Below are positions 1-5,161 of a stretch of 5,161 bases of DNA, one piece after another. Each line of letters starts with the position of its first letter. Position 1 is the stretch's first letter. The translations under genes and the position numbers were made by a program. Under the pieces are notes generated by a model. It made no database searches, was not told where the DNA came from, and saw only the letters and a list, made by a program, of their open reading frames with translations. Source of the stretch: an uncultured Eubacteriales bacterium (GTDB lineage Bacteria > Bacillota > Clostridia > Lachnospirales > Lachnospiraceae); NCBI GenBank assembly GCA_902772745.1, contig CACYBV010000414.1:1-5161 (forward strand). Reading direction: 5' to 3'.

Positions 1-66
<66 letters not shown>

Positions 67-70
67 ATGA

Positions 71-84
71 TGTCCGATCGGACA
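71..84. repeat. Perfect 14-bp palindrome in the tRNA-Arg leader
   Basis: The sequence TGTCCGATCGGACA equals its own reverse complement. It lies between the predicted start (about 86) and the mature tRNA 5' end (66). As RNA it can fold into a 5-bp stem with a GATC loop immediately before the RNase P cleavage site; as DNA it could be a dimer-binding operator over the start region. Which of these applies, if either, cannot be told from the sequence. Confidence 0.55.
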
Positions 85-92
85 ACAGCAAC

Positions 93-120
93 ATTATAAC
101 ACTTCCCCGGGATTTGTCAA
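93..120 (-). promoter_or_regulatory. Sigma-A promoter of the tRNA-Arg gene
   Basis: On the minus strand there is a consensus -35 box TTGACA (bases 120-115), a 16-bp spacer, and a consensus -10 box TATAAT (98-93). The -10 is preceded by TGT, an extended -10 element. The expected start is near base 86, giving a leader of about 20 nt before the mature tRNA 5' end at 66. Both hexamers match perfectly, as expected of a strong stable-RNA promoter. Confidence 0.88.
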
Positions 121-273
121 GTCCCGATTTCAATAGTTTTTGCTGTTAGTCAAATTTGCTGCGCCCGTGCTGCCATCTGACAGAAAAGTCGTGATACAGG
201 CACTGATATATTACCACGAAACAGAAAAAAAGTCAAACAACAGTCCGCCTGCGCCTAAATCGCCGCCATACGG

Positions 274-294
274 GCCGGAAACTTTCATTCCGGC
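274..294. repeat. 7-bp inverted repeat (hairpin) upstream of the GH31 gene
   Basis: GCCGGAA (274-280) is followed by a 7-nt loop and its exact complement TTCCGGC (288-294). No T-tract follows on either strand, so it does not look like an intrinsic terminator. It lies about 85 bp before the predicted -10 box of the GH31 gene, so it would be outside that transcript and would act, if at all, as a DNA site. Confidence 0.4.
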
Positions 295-311
295 GGCCGA
301 TGTGCCGTGTC

Positions 312-352
312 TTTCTGCGGATAATCGGAAAAATCCGAAAAATCCGCAGAAA
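312..352. repeat. Long two-tier inverted repeat directly upstream of the GH31 promoter
   Basis: The outer arms are a perfect 11-bp complement (TTTCTGCGGAT, 312-322, and ATCCGCAGAAA, 342-352). Inside them is a second 5-bp pair, TCGGA (325-329) and TCCGA (334-338), around an AAAA loop, with small A-rich internal loops. The element ends a few bases before the -35 region of the GH31 promoter. Five T residues occur at 361-365, but 8 nt after the stem, which is too far for a good terminator. It may be a binding site for a dimeric regulator of the glycosidase gene, or a weak terminator for read-through from the left. Confidence 0.55.
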
Positions 353-357
353 ACAGG

Positions 358-385
358 TGCTTTTTCACGGAACTTCTGATATAGT
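358..385 (+). promoter_or_regulatory. Probable promoter of the GH31 gene
   Basis: There is a -10 box TATAGT (380-385) with an upstream TG at 377-378, so an extended -10 element. The -35 region is poor: the best fit at the right distance is TGCTTT (358-363) with a 16-bp spacer. The expected start is near 392, leaving a leader of about 33 nt that contains the ribosome binding site. The weak -35 would fit an activated or regulated promoter. Confidence 0.5.
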
Positions 386-408
386 GGAATCAATTATTAA
401 CCGGAACT

Positions 409-416
409 TAAGGAGG
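409..416 (+). promoter_or_regulatory. Ribosome binding site of the GH31 gene
   Basis: TAAGGAGG is a full match to the anti-Shine-Dalgarno sequence and sits 8 nt before the ATG at 425. This fixes the start codon and indicates strong translation. Confidence 0.9.
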
Positions 417-424
417 AAAAAATC

Positions 425-2419
425 ATGCTGCAACAAATCGGAAACGCGATCGTACGCCGCTTTGATAAAGAACTTCTCCGGATCGAGCCTTTCGGAAAAG
501 GTTTCCGGGTACGGGCAACGGAACGTGCGTCCTTTCTTACAGACGAAATCGGCGCGCTTCTTCCGAAAGATCAGGTTCCGTCGGAATTTTCGGATGCTTC
601 GGTCAGCATCGTCATCGACGGACAGGAAGGCTATATCACAAACGGCCTGATCGCCTGCCGGATTCTCGACAACGGCGAACTGAAATTTTACAATGCAAAG
701 AACGAGCCGATTCTGGAAGAATACAACCGCACGCGGAACATGTACGTCTCAAGCGCGCATTTCGAGTCGGCTCTGGAGATTGTTTCCCGCTCCTTCGACC
801 CGCTGCAGGGAGCCGACGATTTCCGCCTGACCGTACGCTTTGAAGCCCGGGACGGCGAAAAAATCTTCGGTATGGGCCAGTACCAGCAGCCTTATCTCGA
901 CCAGAAAGGATGCATTGTCGAGCTCGCGCAGCGGAATTCGCAGTCTTCCGTGCCTTTCATGATCTCGAGTCTCGGTTACGGAATGCTCTGGAATAATCCC
1001 GCAGTCGGACACGTAACCTTCGGGAAAAACCTCACGGAATGGGTCGCGGAATCCACGAAGCAGATGGACTACTGGATCGTCGCCGGGGATACGCCGGCGG
1101 AAATCGAGGAAGCCTACGCCGAAGTCACAGGAACGGTTCCGATGATGCCCGAATACGGCCTCGGCTTCTGGCAGTGCAAGCTTCGGTACCAGACACAGGA
1201 GGAGATCCTCGAAGTCGCACGGCGCTACAAAAAAGAGAATATTCCGCTCGACGTGATCGTCGTCGACTATTTCCACTGGCCGCATCAGGGCGACTGGGAT
1301 TTCGACCGGGATTACTGGCCGGATCCGAAAGCCATGGTCGACGAACTGAAGGAAATGGGCATCACACTGATGGTATCTGTATGGCCTACGGTGCAGGAGG
1401 ATTCGGTTCATTACCGGGAAATGCTGGAAAAAGGCTATCTCATCCGCACCGAATACGGAAAACGCACAAATGTCCTTGCCGGCGCCGCACTGACCGATAT
1501 GACGAATCCCGGCGCCCGGGAATTCGTATTTGATGTAATCAAAAAGAACTACTACGACCTCGGAATTCACCTCTTCTGGCTGGACGAAGCGGAGCCGGAA
1601 CTCACGGGCTATGAATACAAACACTACCGCTATTTCCTCGGTCCGGACATCGAAATCGGAAACCGTTACCCGCTGGATTACGCGCGCATGGCCTATGAAG
1701 GCATGGAAAAAGAGGGGCAGGAGAATATTGTAAACCTGATCCGCTGCGCCTGGGCCGGTTCCCAGCGCTGCGGCGCGCTTGTCTGGTCCGGAGACATCGA
1801 CAGTTCCTTCCGCTCTTTGCGGAATCAGCTCCGCGCCGGCCTCAACATGGGACTTGCGGGCATTCCCTGGTGGACCACCGACATCGGCGGCTTCCACGGC
1901 GGCGATATCCGGTCCGATCGGTTCAGGGAAGTCCTCGCCCGCTGGTTCGCCTTCGGCTGCTTCTGCCCGGTAATGCGGCTTCACGGCTTCCGCGCGCCTT
2001 TTAAGGAGCCCCTCGGGACGACAGGCGGCGGTTCGACTCCTTCCGGCGCCGAAAACGAGATCTGGAGCTACGGCCCGGAAATCTTCGAAATCTGCAAAAA
2101 ATACATCGCGCTCCGCGAGCGTCTCCGGCCTTATATCCGGAATCTTATGAAGGAAGCGCACGAAAAAGGGACGCCTGTGATGCGCCCCCTCTTCTACGAC
2201 TTCCCCGAAGACCCGAAGGCCTGGGAGATCGACGACCAGTATATGTTCGGCCCGGAAATTCTCGTCGCCCCGATCCTCTATGAAGGCATCACAGAGCGTC
2301 AGGTTTATCTTCCGGAAGGCACCTGGATGAATATGGATGACGGCCGGGAATTTACGGGCGGCCAGATCATTACCGCTCCTGCGCCGATCGACGTCATCCC
2401 GGTCTTCAGGCGCATCTGA
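425..2419 (+). CDS. Glycoside hydrolase family 31 enzyme (alpha-xylosidase/alpha-glucosidase type)
   Basis: A complete 664-aa retaining alpha-glycosidase that should cleave non-reducing alpha-linked xylose or glucose from oligosaccharides. Order of parts: N-terminal beta-sandwich (about 1-235) with the FGMGQ motif at 148-152; a (beta/alpha)8 barrel starting after MPEYGLGFWQ (about 241-250); and a C-terminal beta domain from about 590 with FGPEILVAPI (608-617). In the barrel, D281 in VVDYFHW is the expected -1 subsite residue. D387 in WLDEAEPE is the expected nucleophile and D457 in WSGDIDSSF the acid/base, 70 residues later as in YicI-like members. IPWWTTDIGGF (480-490) and RLHGFR (518-523) are further family signatures. 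WLDxxEP and PWWTTDIGGF recall the XylS/CjXyl31A alpha-xylosidase branch more than the WxDMNE alpha-glucosidases, but xylose versus glucose specificity is inference. There is no signal peptide or membrane segment, so it is probably cytoplasmic. The protein stops at IPVFRRI, without the distal C-terminal domain of longer members. It appears monocistronic. Confidence 0.93.
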   Translation: MLQQIGNAIVRRFDKELLRIEPFGKGFRVRATERASFLTDEIGALLPKDQVPSEFSDASVSIVIDGQEGYITNGLIACRILDNGELKFYNAKNEPILEEYNRTRNMYVSSAHFESALEIVSRSFDPLQGADDFRLTVRFEARDGEKIFGMGQYQQPYLDQKGCIVELAQRNSQSSVPFMISSLGYGMLWNNPAVGHVTFGKNLTEWVAESTKQMDYWIVAGDTPAEIEEAYAEVTGTVPMMPEYGLGFWQCKLRYQTQEEILEVARRYKKENIPLDVIVVDYFHWPHQGDWDFDRDYWPDPKAMVDELKEMGITLMVSVWPTVQEDSVHYREMLEKGYLIRTEYGKRTNVLAGAALTDMTNPGAREFVFDVIKKNYYDLGIHLFWLDEAEPELTGYEYKHYRYFLGPDIEIGNRYPLDYARMAYEGMEKEGQENIVNLIRCAWAGSQRCGALVWSGDIDSSFRSLRNQLRAGLNMGLAGIPWWTTDIGGFHGGDIRSDRFREVLARWFAFGCFCPVMRLHGFRAPFKEPLGTTGGGSTPSGAENEIWSYGPEIFEICKKYIALRERLRPYIRNLMKEAHEKGTPVMRPLFYDFPEDPKAWEIDDQYMFGPEILVAPILYEGITERQVYLPEGTWMNMDDGREFTGGQIITAPAPIDVIPVFRRI

Positions 2420-2455
2420 CAGATGAAGACCGCTCCTTAAGTATTTCACAGCTTT

Positions 2456-2482
2456 CCGGTAAAATGCCCCTGCTTTTACCGG
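2456..2482. repeat. Alternative hairpin overlapping the terminator
   Basis: CCGGTAAAA (2456-2464) and TTTTACCGG (2474-2482) are a perfect 9-bp inverted repeat with a 9-nt loop made of the terminator's GC-rich left arm. This hairpin and the terminator stem (2464-2514) use the same bases, so they cannot form together. The arrangement resembles an antiterminator/terminator pair, but it comes after the genes rather than before one, so it may simply be a second, fold-back terminator variant. Confidence 0.5.
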
Positions 2483-2514
2483 GTGACGCCGCGTCATCCG
2501 TAAAGCAGGGGCAT
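2464..2514. terminator. Bidirectional terminator hairpin between convergent genes
   Basis: A 13-bp perfect stem base (ATGCCCCTGCTTT, 2464-2476, with AAAGCAGGGGCAT, 2502-2514) continues almost to the tip through further pairs (2480-2488 with 2492-2500), with single-base bulges near 2477 and 2479. The plus-strand tail after the stem is T-rich but broken (CCTTTGTTT). On the minus strand the stem is followed by TTTTACC. It lies 44 bp after the GH31 stop and about 90 bp after the orphan gene's stop on the other strand, so it most likely ends both transcripts. Confidence 0.8.
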
Positions 2515-2606
2515 ATCCTTTGTTTCGAAACGGTACCTTCCATGAACCGGGCTGCGGTAAACTGGTTCTTTACGGACCTGCACGCAGGAATATTTATGCA
2601 GTTAAA

Positions 2607-4472
2607 TTACAGGGTTGGAGCATCGCCTGCGAGCTCCTTCTTCGCACCGTTATAGGCATCCTGCAGCTTGCCAAAGTCCAGATCGCCTATTGAGCGGATT
2701 CCATGGGTACTCTTAAAGAGTTTATTTCTCTCCGCACTGGGCTTCAGTTTTTCAGCCAGTTTTTCAACAGCAGGATCTTTCATATACTTATCATAATTCG
2801 CTGCATACTCTTTACTGCTGACGCCAAGTCTCTTTGTCTTCGGGCTGTAGTACATCTCAGTGTCTTTCATCGCAAGGGTGGATGCGATCATCTGCTTTAA
2901 AGGAGTGCGATTGAAGAAGGTATCTTCGTCCTTATATATATCCCAGTTTCCGGTTTTGGAGAAGTTTGCAGGATAATCGGAGAAATCATTTTCTTCTCCC
3001 GGGAAATGCTGCACCGTGCTGTAAATCTTGCTGTCTGCCTCGTATTTTTTCTTATATTCCTCGATCTCGGAGAATTTGGCAGCGACACCGGGGTTTGCCT
3101 GTTTTTTCGGCGCAGCCTGCTTCTCTGATTTCCTGGGCAGAGCCCCCTGCTTTTTCTCGAGTTCGCGCTGTCTCTTTTCCTGCGCAAGCTGAAGGCGGCG
3201 CGCGTTCGAATGTGCCGCGAAACAGTCATTTCTTCCGAGGTCGGTGAAGCTCATCAGTTTCTGGCCTTTGCCGCGTCTTACTTCGTTCACGCGGTCGATG
3301 AGTCCTTTCGCCATCAGTTCGGCACCCCTGCTTCCATTGCCGAGGCAGCCGATGATATCCGCAGCCTGGTCAAAACGGCACTGTTCATCGCCCTTTTTAC
3401 GCAGGGACTTCTTTCCCTTCATATACTTCTCGGTATTGTTGAAAATGCCCTGAAGCGCGTCTTCGCCGTTTAAGGCGGGATCGTCGCAGTCCTGCAGATT
3501 GTCTTTGTTATTGCAGGCGTTCATAATGCTGTTGTACATATTGCGGTACTTCGAAGAGCGGCCCTCAGGACCCATCATGTGCTGTTCGCACATTCTCTTC
3601 AGGAAAACGATCTTTTCGATTCTCTCTTCGAAAGTCAGCTGCTTAAAGGGACGGCGGATCGATTCCGCCAGTTCCGCCAGATCCGCGCGGTTCTGCGAAA
3701 GCGTTTCATCCAGTTCTCCGGGAGTCTCCGCCAGATGCTTGAAAGCCCATGTATTCCGGAGCTTCGCGGCCTCATTCCGTGCAAGATTCTTCGAGAAAGG
3801 AGTCTCCTGCACGCCTTCCTGCTGATTCAGCGTATTGATATACGAGGCAGTGATCCGCTTCGAAAGGCAGTCTTTCTTCTGCGAATCTGACAGGACTTCG
3901 CCTTCCTTCGGCATATGGAGTCTGTCATAATTCTCCCAGGTTTTCTTTTGGGCCTCTTCCCTGGCTTTCGCTTCCGCCGCCTTTTTCTCTTCCTGTTTCT
4001 GCTTCACGGCGTTGGCATTTATTGTATTAATGGCCTTTTCATACTCCGGGTCAAGGTCCTCGATATGAAGCTCCAGACCGAAGACCTGATCCAGTCTGTG
4101 CATCTCGCTGTAGAATTTCTGCAAGGCACCTGGGTTGTCTTTGTCATATGCCTTGACGCCTTTCAGTATGTGATCGTACAGCCCACTATCCCGAAGCCTG
4201 TCACGCGCACTGTCCAGATGCGTCAGGTAATACTCTGAAGTATCGTCAAAGTCAGGATCAGACAGGTTTTCTTTGTTAAATTTTTTCAGTCCATTCGGAA
4301 AAGCCATCATGAATTCACTGTTTTCGTCACCGCCAGGAGAGGTGTTGGCTCCCGTGTACGCATACACTGTCGCGCCAGATATCAATTCTCCCAATTCATG
4401 GAAATCTCTCCAGTCCTGGGTTTCGCTGACATGATTTCTTAAATCCTCCGGAGTGTTAAATTTCTTCGGCAT
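2607..4472 (-). CDS. Hypothetical protein, 621 aa, charged and soluble, no recognised family
   Basis: I do not recognise this protein. The start at MPKKFNTPEDL is chosen because GGAGG stands 10 nt before its ATG; the frame stays open for 75 more codons upstream, but that part overlaps the promoter region and has no comparable ribosome binding site. No signal peptide or membrane segment is seen. Visible parts: an N-terminal region rich in acidic residues (about 1-150); a Lys/Glu/Ala-rich helix likely to be coiled coil (about 156-178); a central, mostly helical region (about 190-420) with six of the seven cysteines between 202 and 376; a second charged helix and basic Lys/Pro/Ala linker (about 423-462); and a C-terminal region (about 466-621) rich in Tyr, Lys and Asp. 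The layout suggests three folded parts joined by two charged linkers. No catalytic motif is obvious. Third-position G/C preference looks weaker than in the GH31 gene. It converges on the GH31 gene, diverges from trpS, and is probably transcribed alone. Confidence 0.85.
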   Translation of the reverse strand: MPKKFNTPEDLRNHVSETQDWRDFHELGELISGATVYAYTGANTSPGGDENSEFMMAFPNGLKKFNKENLSDPDFDDTSEYYLTHLDSARDRLRDSGLYDHILKGVKAYDKDNPGALQKFYSEMHRLDQVFGLELHIEDLDPEYEKAINTINANAVKQKQEEKKAAEAKAREEAQKKTWENYDRLHMPKEGEVLSDSQKKDCLSKRITASYINTLNQQEGVQETPFSKNLARNEAAKLRNTWAFKHLAETPGELDETLSQNRADLAELAESIRRPFKQLTFEERIEKIVFLKRMCEQHMMGPEGRSSKYRNMYNSIMNACNNKDNLQDCDDPALNGEDALQGIFNNTEKYMKGKKSLRKKGDEQCRFDQAADIIGCLGNGSRGAELMAKGLIDRVNEVRRGKGQKLMSFTDLGRNDCFAAHSNARRLQLAQEKRQRELEKKQGALPRKSEKQAAPKKQANPGVAAKFSEIEEYKKKYEADSKIYSTVQHFPGEENDFSDYPANFSKTGNWDIYKDEDTFFNRTPLKQMIASTLAMKDTEMYYSPKTKRLGVSSKEYAANYDKYMKDPAVEKLAEKLKPSAERNKLFKSTHGIRSIGDLDFGKLQDAYNGAKKELAGDAPTL

Positions 4473-4482
4473 TGAATCAGTT

Positions 4483-4487
4483 CCTCC
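4483..4487 (-). promoter_or_regulatory. Ribosome binding site of the 621-aa hypothetical protein
   Basis: On the minus strand GGAGG occurs 10 nt before the ATG at 4472-4470. This site decides the start codon against the longer open frame that reaches back to 4697. Confidence 0.8.
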
Positions 4488-4505
4488 GCATGTGTTTTTT
4501 CTGAG

Positions 4506-4535
4506 TTTACATCCTTCTGTCCAACAAATGTCCAA
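4506..4535 (-). promoter_or_regulatory. Possible promoter of the 621-aa hypothetical protein
   Basis: On the minus strand a TTGGAC (4535-4530) could serve as -35 and TGTAAA (4511-4506) as -10, with an 18-bp spacer. The -10 is a poor match. The TTGGAC lies in the distal copy of the tandem 11-bp repeat, and the proximal copy falls within the spacer, so a repeat-binding protein would directly affect polymerase here. No better promoter is seen on this strand closer to the start codon. Confidence 0.35.
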
Positions 4536-4539
4536 CAAA
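4518..4539. repeat. Perfect tandem direct repeat, 2 x 11 bp
   Basis: TGTCCAACAAA occurs twice with no gap (4518-4528 and 4529-4539); on the minus strand this is TTTGTTGGACA twice. An 11-bp period puts both copies on the same face of the helix, as in sites for response regulators or other proteins that bind direct repeats. It lies about 45-67 bp upstream of the orphan gene's start codon. The binding protein cannot be named from sequence. Confidence 0.6.
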
Positions 4540-4668
4540 ATCGCAAAAGTGCTGATGTTTTCGGAAGAAATTTTGCTCAGTCTGCCCGGCGGCTTCATAA
4601 CCGCGGCAAACCGACCGGAGCAGAAAAAAAGAACCGGGAACCCGGGATCATGAAGAAGCAAAAAGTTC
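4540..4668. other. Divergent intergenic spacer
   Basis: This is the middle of the region between the minus-strand orphan gene and plus-strand trpS. It holds A-rich patches (seven A at 4624-4630) and a short GC inverted repeat (CCGG at 4634-4637 and 4642-4645). No gene, T-box leader or other structured RNA is apparent. Confidence 0.5.
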
Positions 4669-4698
4669 TTGCCTTTCAGGGCTTCCCTGTGATACAAT
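4669..4698 (+). promoter_or_regulatory. Promoter of trpS
   Basis: TTGCCT (4669-4674) as -35, an 18-bp spacer, and TACAAT (4693-4698) as -10, the latter preceded by TGA (4690-4692), an extended -10. The expected start is near 4705, giving a leader of about 33 nt. That is far too short for a T-box, the usual control of aminoacyl-tRNA synthetase genes in Firmicutes. Confidence 0.7.
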
Positions 4699-4724
4699 GA
4701 CCTGCAGTAAACCTAATCAGAATC

Positions 4725-4729
4725 AGAGG
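4725..4729 (+). promoter_or_regulatory. Ribosome binding site of trpS
   Basis: AGAGG lies 8 nt before the ATG at 4738, a moderate Shine-Dalgarno match at a good distance, supporting this start. Confidence 0.7.
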
Positions 4730-4737
4730 TATCTTTT

Positions 4738-5161
4738 ATGCCAAAAACCATCCTGACCGGTGACAGACCCACCGGAAAACTTCATATCGGACATTATGTC
4801 GGATCTTTAAGACGCCGCGTAGAGCTGCAGAACTCCGGCGAATTCGACGATATTTTCATCATGATCGCGGACGCGCAGGCTTTGACCGACAACATGGAGA
4901 ACCCGGAAAAGGTCCGCCAGAACATCATCGAAGTCGCGCTGGACTACCTTTCCGCCGGACTGGACCCTGCGGTCTCTACCCTGTTCATCCAGTCGCAGAT
5001 TCCGGAGCTGACCGAGCTTTCCTTCTACTACATGAACCTCGTGACCGTGTCGCGCCTGCAGCGCAACCCGACCGTCAAATCCGAGATCCAGATGCGAAAT
5101 TTCGAAGCTTCGATCCCCGTCGGCTTCTTCACCTATCCGATCAGCCAGGCGGCGGACATCA
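4738..5161 (+). CDS. trpS: Tryptophanyl-tRNA synthetase, N-terminal part (TrpRS II-like), cut by the window edge
   Basis: The enzyme charges tRNA-Trp with tryptophan using ATP, in the cytoplasm as a homodimer. The 141 visible residues begin MPKTILTGDRPTGKLHIGHY, which contains the class I HIGH motif at 16-19. ADAQALTDN, the QSQIPEL stretch and NLVTVSRLQRNPTVKSEI follow in the Rossmann fold, ending at YPISQAADI. The KMSKS loop and the C-terminal helical domain lie beyond the edge; the family is usually about 325-345 aa. TGDRPTG and the VSRLQRNPTVK stretch, in place of SGIQPSG and MTQFK of the Geobacillus-type enzyme, match the second TrpRS type, known from Deinococcus TrpRS II. The identity as TrpRS is firm; the type assignment is from remembered family sequences. 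It has its own promoter and no T-box. Confidence 0.95.
   Translation, partial: MPKTILTGDRPTGKLHIGHYVGSLRRRVELQNSGEFDDIFIMIADAQALTDNMENPEKVRQNIIEVALDYLSAGLDPAVSTLFIQSQIPELTELSFYYMNLVTVSRLQRNPTVKSEIQMRNFEASIPVGFFTYPISQAADI

Larger units (their letters stand above)
121..356. other. Intergenic region without a convincing gene
   Basis: This stretch separates the minus-strand tRNA promoter from the plus-strand GH31 promoter. A plus-strand reading frame opens with TTG at 140 and closes at 379, but it has no ribosome binding site, unremarkable low-complexity content, and runs through both inverted repeats and into the next promoter. I take it as non-coding. Its only visible structure is the pair of inverted repeats at 274-294 and 312-352, listed separately. 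Confidence 0.6.

Noticed and set aside
108..125. CGGGA/TCCCG inverted repeat around the -35 box of the tRNA promoter
   Set aside because: Only 5 bp and overlapping a consensus promoter element; likely chance.
140..379. A small plus-strand reading frame of 79 codons
   Set aside because: It has a TTG start without a Shine-Dalgarno sequence, overlaps both inverted repeats and the GH31 promoter, and its product shows no recognisable features.
749..2497. A 582-codon open frame on the minus strand opposite the GH31 gene
   Set aside because: It mirrors the G/C-rich third positions of the real gene, has an Arg/Ala/Val/Phe-rich composition typical of antisense frames, and runs into the terminator hairpin. 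The plus-strand frame has all GH31 motifs and a perfect ribosome binding site.
2544..2588. Two short inverted repeats (GAACCGG/CTGGTTC and CCTG/CAGG) after the orphan gene's stop
   Set aside because: They are short or contain a G-T pair and are not followed by T-runs; the 2464-2514 hairpin explains termination better.
4624..4646. Minus-strand terminator-like element: GC inverted repeat followed by seven T
   Set aside because: The stem is only 4 bp with a 4-nt loop and there are three extra bases before the T-run. It might insulate the orphan gene from antisense transcription of trpS, but the stem is too weak to call.
4473..4697. A 75-codon N-terminal extension of the orphan protein
   Set aside because: The frame is open, but it crosses the divergent promoter region up to the trpS -10 box and has no ribosome binding site as good as the GGAGG in front of MPKKF.

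Overview
The window looks like a chromosomal piece of a Clostridia-type Firmicute, most likely Lachnospiraceae-like. The clues are strong AGGAGG ribosome binding sites, compact sigma-A promoters, a tRNA-Arg(ACG) of Firmicute type, and a tryptophanyl-tRNA synthetase whose sequence resembles those of gut Lachnospiraceae. No mobile element, CRISPR array or phage gene is visible.

Layout, left to right. (1) A tRNA-Arg(ACG) on the minus strand, cut by the left edge, with a near-consensus promoter and a perfect 14-bp palindrome in its short leader. (2) About 300 bp without a gene, carrying two inverted repeats just before the promoter of the next gene. (3) A complete glycoside hydrolase family 31 enzyme (664 aa, plus strand, 425-2419) with both catalytic aspartates, nearest to the alpha-xylosidase/alpha-glucosidase branch, with no signal peptide. 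(4) A long hairpin between convergent genes, probably a bidirectional terminator, overlapped by a second mutually exclusive hairpin. (5) A minus-strand gene (2607-4472) for a 621-aa, charged, soluble protein of no family I recognise. (6) A divergent intergenic region with a perfect tandem 11-bp direct repeat at the probable promoter of the orphan gene, and a promoter for trpS on the other strand. (7) The first 141 codons of trpS, of the second (TrpRS II-like) type, cut by the right edge.

The genes appear to be separate transcription units. The GH31 enzyme has no transporter or regulator beside it here, so it probably acts on oligosaccharides imported by a system encoded elsewhere. The tRNA and trpS are housekeeping translation genes. 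The orphan gene is the least explained part of the window: it has its own ribosome binding site, a possible operator and a convergent terminator, but no assignable function. I see nothing that clearly makes up a new multi-gene system.
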